A model generated the notes under the pieces. It was not told the DNA's origin. It made no database searches and worked only from the letters and a program-made list of their open reading frames with translations. Positions 1 through 10,672 of a stretch of 64,000 nt of DNA are shown here, one piece after another; the first letter of the stretch is position 1, and each line of letters begins with the position of its first letter. The stretch lies in contig CM032232.1 of NCBI GenBank assembly GCA_019009955.1, positions 139,511,001-139,575,000 on the forward strand. The letters are read 5' to 3'. The stretch comes from Riptortus pedestris (taxonomy: Eukaryota > Arthropoda > Insecta > Hemiptera > Alydidae). Position numbers and translations under genes: made by a program.

Positions 1-533
<533 letters not shown>

Positions 534-1969
534 AAAACGATGGGTAGATGGCTGTAGGGAAGGGGGGGGGGCTCCGGCTGAAAACAAGAAAATACGAATA
601 ACTTGCTTAATCCTCGAGTTTCGAAAAAACTGCATTGACCAACAATTGTAGATCATCAATAGCTTAACAAAATTAGTTCTATAACATTTCAAGAAACAGG
701 CAATAAATTCTTAATATCCATCTTTTCTGTTTTTTATTTCTGTTGTGGTTACATCTAACCTGAACTCTTCCTTTAATTAATGGCTGGTGATGCTTCATTA
801 ATCCAAGTTAATAAATGTTCTCGATCTGTTATCTCTACTTCATAAAATACTTCTTCCATTTTTCCCAAAACATAATAATCCATTAAGAATTAAGTGTGGT
901 GATCAAGCAGGCCAACTGATTGGCCCACTTCTTCCAGGGTATTGTTTATCCATAAATTCCCTGAGAGTGGGTATGTTGTGTGCTGTTAAACTCTGTTTAA
1001 CAATCGTTATTTTCTGTATTTGCAATTTCGATTTTTCAAATAGTTTTAAGGGAACCCAAAAATAAAAAAAAATTATAATTAATCTAAAAAACCTTATTTT
1101 TGGAACCTCAAAAACCATCCTTGGAATAGAGATTGTAAGGAAAACTTCTTTGGTTAACATGCTTTCTAACCATTTAAACTAGTGCCAAGAAGTAACACAT
1201 TTATTTTAAAAACAAAGGCCATTCTACGGTTTAGTTTTTCTTTCTTATTGTTATGCTCCAAATGAATTCTGGCTAAAGAACGCAAACTCATTTTTTTATT
1301 ATCCAAAATTACAAACTCCACATCTGTTGGATTTTACTCCACTTTCTGAGTACAAACCTACAAAAATTTTCAGGGAGAGAATGGTTAAAACTACAAATAC
1401 TTCTATATATTTGGCTGTAACTTGAGTTAAGAACTCTATCAACGTCAACGGAATGGAGATTGTTTACAATTGTTTCAATGATTGTGATCTTATGGCTAGC
1501 AAAGTTTGTTGGTCTAAATATTCGAAAAAATATTCTTCAAAATAATTATTTCCTGCTATAAATTTTACTTGTGACACCCAATTATAGTTTATGTCGCTTT
1601 TCCTATTGTGCAAACTAAGGAGCTTAAGAAAACATTTTTTTGGAAGTCAGTGATCAAGCATTGAGAGCAGTTTAACACAGAAATTAATAATTTTCTTAAA
1701 TATAACTATATTTACTGTATATAACTTAAATGTAGACTTTACTATATACAACTTAATAAAAAAACATAATTTCTCAGAATGGAGTTCAGCCTGTTACTAT
1801 ACTGCAATTATTGTTTGAACACACTAATGACTTTGTGGCTTTTTAAAAATCTTTAGAGTTGGGCTAAACTGAGGTCTTCATACTTCAGCCAAATTTCTAT
1901 TCTCTTTTTTTTTACTTTATTTTGCCTATTTCATTATTATTTTTTCTATATTGTATTATCAGTATTTTA
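534..1969. other. AT-rich spacer, no recognisable gene
   Basis: No open frame of convincing composition and no RNA gene is visible. The stretch at about 560-690 shares words with 49260-49400 (AAAATACGAATAACTTGCTTAAT-like text, then a TTGGTTCTATAACATTT-like block), so it may be an old HINE-related remnant. The rest is unclassified AT-rich DNA. Confidence 0.5.
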
Positions 1970-2780
1970 AGTTTTATTTATTTATTTGTTCAGGAGCACC
2001 AGCAATCTGGCTCAAAATTCAACTATCTAAAATAAAATTATAGAAAAATTACTTAAAACTGAAAACAACTAATAAAAATTAAAAACAAATTAATAGTTAA
2101 TAGAACTGATAAAATTAAACACAATAAATAATAATTAAGTAATAAAGTCAATGTTTAAACATTAATAAGAAGAAATAAACAGAACCAATATACCTGAAAC
2201 ACTAGTAATAAGCTCAACAATTTAAAATAGTTAGAAAAAAAAGTAAATAAATAAATTATGTTATAATACTAGAAGATTGATATTATATTAAATTGTTCAA
2301 AAATATATTAAGTTTCTCACTAAGTCAAAATCAAAAAGGGGAGAGGTTAAATATTGTATAACAAATTCAATTTTTTAAGAAGATTAATATATTGTCGATG
2401 AGTATATGTAAGAAGTTTGTACTTGTTATGTGGCGTCCCTTAGTATTCAATGTTCCTGCAGTTAGTCAGTATGTGTTTTATGGTTCATGGTTCATGCCAT
2501 GTTCTACAGAGAGGTCATGAAGTACGGGTATGTTAATTGTGAGTGCCCTATCCTAATTCTTGTGAGTACAACTTGGTCTCTTCTATCGTCATGTCTGCTG
2601 GATGGCCTTATGTGGTAACATTCATTTAATTTTGTCTGTAGTATTTGTAAATGTAAGCCTGGTAGGGTAAGTAAGTTGAAGTCAGAAGATTGTCTCTGTT
2701 CTGTGTTGCAGGTTTGGCGAGTTGGTCCACATGTACATCCAATGCTTTCATGTCCTGGAACCCAAATCGATGTCACTTTT
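1970..2780 (-). pseudogene. Decayed LINE 3' part: RNase H end, C-terminal domain and 3' tail
   Basis: The minus-strand frame at 2504-2776 carries WVPGHESI, the end of an RNase H domain (family pattern WIPSHVGIxGNExAD), then a frameshifted stretch, then RRDQVVLTRIRIGHSQLTYPY. The latter matches the post-RNase H region seen at 59455-60030 (RRDEVVLGRLRIGHTRLTHGY). Downstream, about 2410-2500 gives a broken HILTDC-like cysteine motif. The region to about 1970 is an AT-rich 3' tail with ATTTATTT repeats on the plus strand. Frameshifts and stops make it non-functional. It is the 3' remnant of a non-LTR retrotransposon with an RNase H domain; the exact clade cannot be fixed. Confidence 0.65.
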
Positions 2781-2789
2781 GTCTTTAGT

Positions 2790-3687
2790 TTTGAAATTTG
2801 TTATAGAATCTGAAAAATTAAGGGAAGAGGGTTTTAAATGTTTTCGAAGGAAAGTAAACCATACAATAAAACTGTAGTATTTATAGTTAAAAGTATATAA
2901 TATTTTGTTACAAACTATATTGCAATAAATGTTGTTAACCAATAAATTTATATACTTACATATACACACAACTCTACACATGCACCAACACACTCATTCT
3001 CCAACCACACACAAATCAAGCTTGCAAAACATGCTCATACATTTACTCACCAACTAGAAATCTACCACACTATTCCTTAAAAATGTTCCCACATCACCTT
3101 GACGCTCCCTACCTTAATATTTTATGTATTGCTTATATTAAATAATGAAAGACTTTATGCGTATCTTTCACATCTGTTTTCTAATAAATACTTCTTGAGT
3201 CTCAAATTATATTATAAACCTACTTTCTTTAATTTTTCTTTTAAAGGATTTTTTTTTCTTTTCCTAGGATTTTTATTTTACTAAAGTCAAATGTATGGTT
3301 ATTTTTTATTGCATGTTCTGAAAGAGTTGTCTGTCGCTGAGTCTGATCCACGGTACTTTTACTATCTTGAATTATTTATTTTTATCTGCAGTTGTACTGT
3401 TTCCCTCACATATGGAGGGTTTAATGTGAAAGAGCCATCTGTATCTACAAAAAAATATTTTGCAGAAAATGAGATTGAATTTCCTTTCACATTAACTTTG
3501 TGTGAAAAATATTGAAGATACGGTTCGTTGTCTTTTTATTAATAAGGCTTGGAGACACAGTTTTTGACAGTGCATAAATGATTTTTCACTGAATGGAGTA
3601 TTTAACTCTATTGAAATGAGAATTTTCGGAGGTCAGGGTCTTTGACAGTAAACTGTCAATATGTTGCTTTCCATTGTAGAGATTATT
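2790..3687. other. AT-rich spacer, nothing recognised
   Basis: The short frames at 3099-3284 and 3291-3515 have AT-rich, phenylalanine and tyrosine-heavy translations with no motif. Nothing supports them as genes. Confidence 0.4.
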
Positions 3688-3838
3688 AACTTGTAAATTG
3701 ACTGAAAGATTTCTCATTACCGTTTGTATTTATTCACTTAACATTTACTGTAGTGTTACCAGTATGAAGATTTATCTGTTGTAAACCTGCGTGTATGAAA
3801 TCTGCTTAGTTTATGCAGCCCCTGTGTGACTGACTTTT
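3688..3838 (+). mobile_element. HINE-like element, gamma 3' end only
   Basis: The fragment matches the last part of the long form: ACTGAAAGATTTCTCATTACC, then AAATCTGCTTAG, the hairpin TGCAGCCCCTGTGT (one arm mutated), TGACTGAC and a T-run. The 5' part is missing. Confidence 0.7.
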
Positions 3839-3849
3839 TAAAGTTTCCA

Positions 3850-4185
3850 GACATTTTAGAGGGTAAGAGCTTAGAAAATTCAGAATATCTCCGTTATCAA
3901 AATTTCCTCAAATGCCCATCGATCCTACCTAGGAGATGATGAGAATGAGGTCCGTTCAACTATATGTGACCACTTTGGCGGTCGCAATTTTTGTTGACTT
4001 GATAAGTCATCATGTTTTATGTCAAACTTAAGATTAAGTTCGTTAGTCGGTGAAATCTGAAGGGGGGGGGGTTTAGAGGGAAAATCATATATATCCAATC
4101 TTGTTGTAAATTTAATTTTCTACAAATATTGTTAATACACATTTTCTCTATCTTGATTATTAACAGAAATTTTTGCATTTTTAAA
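3850..4185 (+). mobile_element. HINE-like element, old internal fragment
   Basis: A short piece of the G-rich/CTCCGTTA block (3852-3900) is joined to the block beginning CCTCAAATGCCCATCG (3905 on). After that the order is normal: ATGAGGTCCGTTC, GGCGGTCGCAATTTTTG, a G-run at about 4060-4070, and the TCTCTATCTTGAT block. There is almost no TA tract. Both ends are missing and divergence is high, so it is an old copy. Confidence 0.7.
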
Positions 4186-4426
4186 ATTTTCTGTATCGAA
4201 GATACGTGCAGATTTTGATCACCCCGATATTTCTTATGTTAAACATTCACCACTTTCTTAGCATATTATTAAGTGGGCTAATGAACATAGAAGACAGTGC
4301 CTGCGTTACATAAAGCTCTAATCCTGGTTCTAGACGGCATTGAGACCAGAGGTTGGAGAGTGGTGTGGGGGGTTCCGGATGGATGATTAGTGCCCCTGAA
4401 GCTATTTCAATGGAAGGTAATGTTTT

Positions 4427-5341
4427 AGCAGATTTCCCTTAAGGGAAATCAGCTATTGAGGTTGTACTCATGACGGAATTTTCGAATTTTTTCTTCAAAT
4501 GTCCATCGATCCTACCTAGGAGATGACGAAAATGAGGTCCGTTCAAAACTGCATATATATATATATATATATATAGTCTGTTACCACTCTAGCGGTCGCA
4601 ATTTTGGTTTAATCGTTACCAAACTCGAAATTTAGTCAATTTATGTAAAAAGAAAGATCAAGTTCGTTAACGGCTGAAATCGGACCAGGGGGAGGGGGGA
4701 TTAGAGAGGGAGAATTTTGTAAATTCGAAATATCTACGTTACTATAAGTCGGATCGAAAAAGTGTATAGAATCAATCTTATTGGAAATTAAATGCACTAT
4801 AAATAATTGTATATACATTTATTCTCTATCTGGGATATTGACCGAGATACTTGCATTTTTCAGTTTTCAGCCTTTAGTAAACCCCCACTTCTACTAGTGT
4901 TACATAAACAATGCTCTGTTATATAATAAAAGATATTAATAGAAGCCTAAATACCAAATATTGTTTTCATTGAACTTTTACTTTGTGAGATATATGCAAA
5001 TACGTTCTGTTGACCCCCCCCCCTTCTTTTGTTTTTGGATTACTAAAATTTGAGTGATTGAGATAAAACTGATTCTGATTCATTACAAATTACAGCACTA
5101 GCTTTAGTAACTTGTTTTTCAATAAAATTAATATGTTATATTCAGATATATTTGATTAATTGTTTGTCTTTCCTGTCAATCTATGCAGCGCTACGAGGTT
5201 GGCTTGCCTGTTTGTTTACAATTCAGCCATGTACATTTACTGAGCGTTCACGGTTGTGTTACCTGTATGTATATTTATCTATTGTAAACCTTCACGTGGG
5301 AAATCTGCTTAGTTTATGCAGCCCTTGCGTGACGGACTTTT
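4427..5341 (+). mobile_element. HINE-like element, full-length long (gamma) form
   Basis: This is the best complete long copy. AGCAGATTTCCC and the perfect 20-bp palindrome lie at 4427-4450, followed by the conserved left block, (TA)n at 4552-4574, the G-run near 4688-4698 and the GATACTTGCAT block near 4850. About 430 bp found only in the long form follow (TTTCAGCCTTTAGTAAAC, a C-run near 5015-5025, CTAAAATTTGAGT). It closes with CACGTGGGAAATCTGCTTAG, hairpin GCAGCCCTTGC (one arm mutated) and GACGGAC plus T-run at 5331-5341. No coding sequence is present, so it would depend on proteins supplied by an autonomous relative. Confidence 0.85.
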
Positions 5342-5360
5342 TGTTATCTTTCCATTTTTT

Positions 5361-6260
5361 AGGAAAATCTGCTATACAGGTTACACTCATGACGTAGTCC
5401 AAAAAAATTCATGAAATATCCATCAATCCCTGGAAGTTCATATATATGTATATACACACACACTCATACATGTGTGGTTATGTGGGTGTGATTGTTTTAC
5501 TGCTCTGGCGGGCGCAATGTTTGTTTGATCGTTATTAAATTCAATATTTACACGTTTTATGCAAGGTACGAATAAGATATAGATAGACAAACACGAGAAG
5601 TATCAGGATTAAATTTCGAATCTCATCTTCTGTAAGCAACTATCCACTGTTGCTTATTTTTTTCGGGAACCGACGATAAGATAAAGACTTGCCTGATTTC
5701 CGAGAATTGTTGGTACATGATGCTACAGCACACTCACTCGGCATTTTGCAACAAATTCACTAATAACAATAGAAAATAAAATAATTTACTGAAAGACAAC
5801 AACATTTACAAGGTAAACAAAGCTGATCTGTATCTCCTCGCTAAGTCATGCACCAAAGTTACATAAAAGATATGATCCACCCAATGGCACCCTCCTGGTT
5901 TTATGTAGAACTAAAAATCAAGTTCGTTAATGGCTGAAAACGACCCAGAGGGTGCGGGATTTTATAAAATACAAATTATCTCTGTTACTCTTCGCGGGTT
6001 CGAGAAATTTCATAGAACTAATCTTATTACATGTTTAATTGCCTATGAATGTTGTGACGTACGTATTTTCTTTCATGAATATTAACCGAAATATTTGCAT
6101 TTTTTAGTTTTGAGCCTTCATTAAAGCCTATGACCTATTCATGCCATATTAATAATAAGCTGTTATATCATGAATCGCTTTACTCGAATCTTAAATACGA
6201 AATGTTGTATTCATTGAACTTCGAGATACATGCAAATATTTTCGGTGTGGCGCCATCATT
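5361..6260 (+). mobile_element. HINE-like element, old long form with internal insertion
   Basis: Left-end remnants (AAATCTGCTATACAGGTT, GGCGGGCGCAATG) at 5361-5555 and middle to long-form parts (GTTCGTTAATGGCTGAAA, ATATTTGCATTTTTTAG) at 5905-6260 are collinear. About 350 bp of unrelated DNA separates them. TTTTATGCA near 5550 and TTTTATGTA near 5895 flank this insert and may be a degenerate target-site duplication. I could not identify the insert. Confidence 0.6.
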
Positions 6261-6540
6261 TAAGTGTTTACGTTCAAAATGATTTTTATTTGATCAACAC
6301 TCAAATAGATGTGTAACCGTTGCATAGAAATGTTTGGTAATGGCTGAAATCATTTACTTATATTTTTTTTTATTTTATTTTGGTATAAATACATGGGCTT
6401 AGCCAGGGGTTTGGCCATTTTAGCAGATTTCCCTTAAGCGAAATCAGCTATTGAGGTTGTACTCATGACGGAATTTTCGAAATTTTCTGTCCATCGATCC
6501 TACCTAGTAGATGACGAAAATGTGGTCCGTTCAAAACTGT

Positions 6541-7198
6541 ATATTGTTACGTTTTTTTTATTACCAAAACCAGTAATAAACGTTTTTAATAAGAGATCTT
6601 TTGGATTGCAAAATTAAATACTCGCAAGTTTCACAGTTTTTTATCACTGCACAATTTATTTCACAATGCACAATACACTTGGTAATTATTCTTAATTACT
6701 ACTTACAGTATACACTGATTGGGTCACTGTTCTTCAGATTACACGGTCCAACAATTCACTCACGGTCTTGACTTCGCGGCACTTCACTGTTCTTTACTTC
6801 GCGGCACTGCACTGCCCTTTACTTCGCGGCACTGCACTGTCCTTTACTTCGCGGCACTGCACTGTCTTAAACACGGCACTAAACTGTTACTTACAGTCAC
6901 GGCACAACACTGTTCTTCTTCTAAAAACACTTTACCGCACTGTACTAAGTCGCACTGTAGCACTGATGTGACCATCAAGATCGCTGAGCATAAAACTGAC
7001 TGCTCACGGCTGGCCCGAGCTTCTTTATATAGGTTGTCGGCATACATCAAAGGGGAATTGTCTAGTTTATTCGAGGCTGGGCTAGACAAGCCTAGAAGCG
7101 TCTCGACTTCGTCGGTCTCTATGATCTACGTCACACTTTCCAAATACGCGACTCTCTCTCTGAAAGATTATTCATCTATTTAATTTTCACAACAATAT
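6541..7198 (-). mobile_element. Solo LTR (6545-7194) with ATAT target duplication
   Basis: A 650-bp sequence begins TGTTACG and ends CAACA on the plus strand, is flanked on both sides by ATAT (6541-6544, 7195-7198), and recurs at 46346-46924 and, inverted, at 55955-56596. TG...CA termini and a short duplication are LTR retrotransposon hallmarks; no internal retroelement genes adjoin it, so it is a solo LTR. Transcription is inferred to run on the minus strand because TATATAAAG (7023-7031) precedes TCAGT (6995-6999) in that direction and AATAAA-type signals lie at the other end. A 25-bp minisatellite (unit with GCGGCACTGCACTGTC) repeats about four times at 6770-6870. Ty3-like affiliation is only a guess. 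The 25-bp array causes the frames at 6719-7183. Confidence 0.8.
6995..7031 (-). promoter_or_regulatory. LTR core promoter: TATA box and initiator
   Basis: On the minus strand TATATAAAG is followed about 30 bp later by TCAGT, the arthropod initiator consensus. The same pair in the same spacing occurs in the LTR at 55955-56596 (TATAAAG then TCAGT). Confidence 0.6.
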
Positions 7199-7201
7199 AT
7201 A

Positions 7202-7260
<59 letters not shown>

Positions 7261-7737
7261 CTGTTACCGCTCTAGTGGTCGCAATTTTTGTTTTATCGTT
7301 ACCAAACTTGATATATAATCGTTTTATACAAAAAGAAAGACCGAGTTCGTTAATGGCTAAAATCAGACCAGGGGGGGGGTTTAGAGGGGGGATTTTCGAA
7401 AATTCTAAATATCTCCGTTATTATGCGTCGGATCGAAAAATTGTATAGAACAAACCTTATTGCAAATATAAAGTTCTATAAATCTTGTTATGTACATTTT
7501 TTCACTATCTTGATTATTTACTGAGATATTTGCATTTTGTAGTTTTCGGTTTTCAGTAAAGCCCCACTCCTACTCATCTCATATTTTCAATATTCTATTA
7601 TGTTATGAAGCACTTTATTTGAAGCATAAATACCAAATATTGTTCTCATTGAACTTTTAAGTTTTGAGATAAATGCAAATACGTGGTGCACGTGGGAAAT
7701 CTGCTTAGTTAACGCAGCCCCTGCGTGACGGACTTTT

Positions 7738-8030
7738 TTTGTTCTAGGTCTTGTTTTAGTTTTTGTCGTTCGTTAGTCAGTAGTCTGCAATCGTATATTA
7801 AGTGTTGACTTGTTTGTGGAGTTGAGTAATCACAGGGACAGGTATTGTAGTCTTTTATGTTAAATCGTTGGTAGTAAGAATTTAGTGTATCATGCCCTGT
7901 TACTAATTGTGTAATGTAAAAGTCTGTCTGTATGTATTTGCTGTTGAAATATGTGTTAATGTTTGAAATGAAAAGTTTTAAATGTAGTCCTTCATAACTA
8001 ATAAATGGCAACAACAATGGACTGTAACTA
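7738..8030 (-). pseudogene. LINE C-terminal fragment (cysteine/histidine domain)
   Basis: The minus-strand frame reads SYEGLHLKLF, then QLVTGHDTLNSYYQRF, CPCDYSTPQTSQHLIYDC and RLLTNERQKLKQDL. This is the pattern that follows the RNase H domain in several LINE families (TGHG...YL.RF...C.C....T..HLL..C). The frame then runs into the HINE end at 7737, so its last residues are not LINE-derived. The fragment at 39693-39905 is a paralogue (RHLLYDCRLLTDQRENFKTQL). The RNase H part of probably the same copy lies at 8729-8953, on the far side of the HINE at 8055-8728. Confidence 0.7.
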
Positions 8031-8053
8031 ACAGTCCATTGTTGTTGCCATTT
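8003..8053. repeat. Perfect 23-bp inverted repeat at a HINE/LINE boundary
   Basis: Arms 8003-8025 and 8031-8053 are exact reverse complements around a 5-nt loop (AACTA). The left arm belongs to the LINE fragment; the right arm abuts the T-run and AGCAGATTT of the HINE that starts at 8055. It looks like a short piece of LINE duplicated in inverted orientation at the junction. Confidence 0.9.
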
Positions 8054-8054
8054 T

Positions 8055-8196
8055 AGCAGATTTCCCTTAAGGGAAATCAGCTATTGAGGTTGTACTCATG
8101 ACGCGATTTTCGAAATTTTTCTTCGAATGTCCATCGATCCTATCCAGGAGATGACGAAAATGAGGTCCGTTCAAAAATGTATATATATATATATAT

Positions 8197-8246
<50 letters not shown>

Positions 8247-8728
8247 CTGCTACCGCTCTAGCGGTCGCAATTACTGTTTTATCGTTACCAAACTCGATAT
8301 TTAGTCGTTTTATGTAAAAAGAAAGATCAAGTTCGTTAACGGCTGAAATCGGACCAGTGGGAGGGGGGGGTTTAGAGGGGAGGATTTTCGATAATTCGAA
8401 ATACCTCCGTTACTATACGTCGGATCGAAAAATATTACAGAATCAATCTTATTGCAAATTAAATTTACTATAAATATTGCTCTATACATTTATTCTGTAT
8501 CTGGAAGATTAACTGAGATATTTGCATTTGTAATCTGCATGTGCTCGGCAGCAGTGGCTGTTCGGACTTTCCGCCGTGAGCTCTGGCGGCCGTTTTTGTA
8601 ACTATTCGGCCCTCGTGAATAGGTTTAGAGGTTCCTTACTACTACAGCTGTTATTAGGCAGATTTCTCTATTGTAAAACTTCACGTGGAAATCTGCTTAG
8701 TTTACGCAGCCCCTGCATGACGGACTTT
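8055..8728 (+). mobile_element. HINE-like element, full-length beta type
   Basis: Both ends are intact: the 5' palindrome at 8055-8081, and the 3' AAATCTGCTTAG, hairpin ACGCAGCCCCTGCAT (last arm base changed) and GACGGAC plus T-run at about 8690-8728. The (TA)n tract lies at 8180-8242 and the G-run at about 8362-8370. The beta 3' module (about 8530-8670) contains a GC-rich imperfect palindrome CCGCC...GGCGG around GTGAGCTCT and GAATAGGTTTAGAGGTTCC. It is shared with 55268-55939 and 58539-59247. Confidence 0.9.
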
Positions 8729-8953
8729 TTTCAGTTAGATAAGCCTTTAACATATACTTTACGTGGGCTTTGGAGATTTTATTGTAACATTCTGGTAATT
8801 GAGAATCTTTTGAAGCAGACTTAGCAGTTCTATCGGCCAATTCATTTCCAAAATTATCAGAATGTGCTTTAACCCATGAAAAGTATATGTTAATATGATT
8901 TAATTCTGCTATAAGTTCTCTGATTTGTTTTGTTAACGGGTCATAGGTTGTAC
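8729..8953 (-). pseudogene. LINE RNase H domain fragment
   Basis: My translation of the minus strand from about 8951 gives YDPLTKQIRELIAELNHIN, then YFSWVKAHSDNFGNELADRT and AKSASKDSQLPECYNKISK, an uninterrupted RNase H C-terminal segment (H and D of the KAHSDNFGNELAD motif retained). It is truncated at its 5' side where it meets the TA tract of the next HINE, and cut on the other side by the HINE at 8055-8728. Confidence 0.75.
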
Positions 8954-9399
8954 ATATATATATTTGTCTGTTACCGCTCTAGCGGTAATTTTTGTTTGAT
9001 CGTTACCAAACTCGATATTTAGTCGTTTTATGTAAAAAGAAAGATCAAGTTTGTTAACGGCTGAAATCGGACCAGTGGGAGGGGGGGGGATTTAGGGGGG
9101 AGGATTTTCGAAAATTTGAAATATCTCCGTTACTATACGTCGGATCGAAAAATTGTACAGAATCAGTCTTATTGCAAATTAAATTTACTATAAATATTGT
9201 TTTACATTTATTATCCATCTTGAATATGAACCGAGATATTTGCATTTTTATATTAAGTGCGACGGACGAGCTATGGTTCCCGCCGAAGGTAGTTCGACCG
9301 TTTCCGTAACTGATAGGCACTCGTTTGGAGATTTCTCTATTGTATGACTTTACGTAGGAAATCTGCTTAGTTTACGCAGCCCCTGCGTAACGGACTTTT
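8954..9399 (+). mobile_element. HINE-like element, 5' truncated, delta type
   Basis: The element begins in a short TA tract, then has TGTCTGTTACCGCTCTAGCG, a G-run near 9079-9088 and the ATATTTGCAT block near 9236. A distinct 3' module (AAGTGCGACGGACGAGC, CCCGCCGAAGGTAG) precedes GGAAATCTGCTTAG, hairpin ACGCAGCCCCTGCGT and AACGGAC plus T-run. The left 170 bp are missing at the junction with the LINE fragment. Confidence 0.85.
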
Positions 9400-9508
9400 C
9401 TTTAACTAACTCCAGTCTCAAATCTGAAGTATACTAACATTTTAATTCCTTTTTACATAGCCTTTTAACTGCGGGGTAAAAGGATATCTTCAGCGTCTTT
9501 TATTGCAG

Positions 9509-9547
9509 TGCGTGGGAAATCTCCAAGTTTACGCAGCACGGACGTTT
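9509..9547 (+). mobile_element. HINE 3' end remnant
   Basis: GCGTGGGAAATCTCCAAG, TTTACGCAGCACGGACG and a T-run resemble the HINE 3' terminus with the hairpin's second arm deleted. No more of the element is recognisable upstream. Confidence 0.5.
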
Positions 9548-9549
9548 TT

Positions 9550-10170
9550 TTATGACATTCCTTCATTTCCTTGAAGTAGTACGTAGAGGAAAGTGGTTTA
9601 GTATATTATACAGCTGGGTTAACGAACTCGGAATTGTGGCTGGGCTCGTAACACTTAACTCTCTGGTCTTGGTTCTTTGCCTCCTAGGTCGGGGTTCAGG
9701 GCTTGATGGATAGAGTGGGAGGCGGGGATAGGGCGATGTGGTAGAGTGTCTGCGCCAATAAAAGTTTTACTGTGATGGATTTGATTTATCTTCTCCATTT
9801 TTCTTTAACATTCGACCATTTCCTTTAAATAAATCGACTACATGTTTTGGATGTAATTCACCGGTGTTTGACAATTCGTAACAATAATCCGTAAATCTCT
9901 GTCTGGGTTCTCTTCGGCAATAAGGTCAGGAATGGAGTGCCATTATCTTCAGATGAGTGATAATGGTTGCAACGCTGAAAGTTATTACACCTATAAACGT
10001 TTTCCTGTTATATGTTGATTTTTTACCTTTCCCCATTTTTCTTTAACATTCCACCATTTTGTTGTATGTGTATTGACGAGCTTGGGAGGGTTACAAGAGT
10101 TGTTGCTATATCCATAAAGCTCAGTCTTAGTTCATTTATATCTCCTCTACTTTGAAGTCAGGGTTTGAAC
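9550..10170 (+). repeat. Degenerate tandem array, first segment
   Basis: Two to three diverged units related to the array at 11400-13650 are recognisable through CTGGGTTAACGAACTCGG, TCTGCGCCAATAAAAGTTTT, ACTGTGATGG and the AACATTC(G/C)ACCATTT word. Spacing is about 240-250 bp. It carries no coding sequence. Confidence 0.6.
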
Positions 10171-10174
10171 TATT

Positions 10175-10672
10175 GAAAACAATATTTGGTATATAAGCTT
10201 AGAATAAAGTGAATCAAAATATAAAAGGTTATTGTTAAAATGACATGAGTCATGGGTTTACTGATGGTTGAAAACTAAAAAATCGAAATATCTTTGTTGA
10301 TATTCATGATATATATTTACAGAACAACATTTATTGGTCATTAATGTTGCAGTAATGTTTGTTGTGTAAAATTCATCGAGCAGACTTATAATAACAAAGA
10401 TATTTCAAATTTTCGAAATTCTCCCCCTCTAACCCCTCGCACTTGTCCGATTTCCGTCATTAAAGAACTTGATCTCTCTTTTAAAGAAAACGAATAAATA
10501 AGGAGTTTGAAAATTGCGACCACTAGAGTGGTAAGAGACAATTATATATAATTTGAACGGACTTCGTTTTCGTCATCTCCTAGATAGGATCGTTTGGACA
10601 TTTTTGGAAACGTTTTCAAAAATTGTAGTAATACTACCTCAATAGCTGATTTCCCTCTTGGAAAATTTGCTG
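10175..10672 (-). mobile_element. HINE-like element, old 3'-truncated copy
   Basis: The minus-strand order is left end (GAAAATTTGCT, CTCAATAGCTGATTTCCC near 10650), the TCCTAGATAGGATCG block, a nearly absent TA tract (10543-10550), the gene-strand G-run reduced to CCCCCTCTAACCCC, then the AT-rich block and part of the long form up to about 10175. High divergence and loss of the TA tract suggest age. Confidence 0.75.

Larger units (their letters stand above)
6422..7737 (+). mobile_element. HINE-like element interrupted by a solo LTR
   Basis: The 5' palindrome (6422-6448; one arm reads AAGCGAAATC) and left block run to CGTTCAAAACTGTATAT at 6544. The element resumes at 7195 in the (TA)n tract and continues through TGTCTGTTACCGCTCTAGTGGTCGC, a G-run near 7370, a shortened long-form segment, GGGAAATCTGCTTAG, the intact hairpin ACGCAGCCCCTGCGT and GACGGAC plus T-run at 7728-7737. 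Removing 6545-7194 restores a continuous element, so the LTR arrived later. Confidence 0.85.

Noticed and set aside
6719..7183. 154-codon frame and overlapping frames; counterpart at 46286-46774
   Set aside because: They lie in LTRs, are dominated by the 25-bp minisatellite, and run antisense to the inferred LTR transcript.
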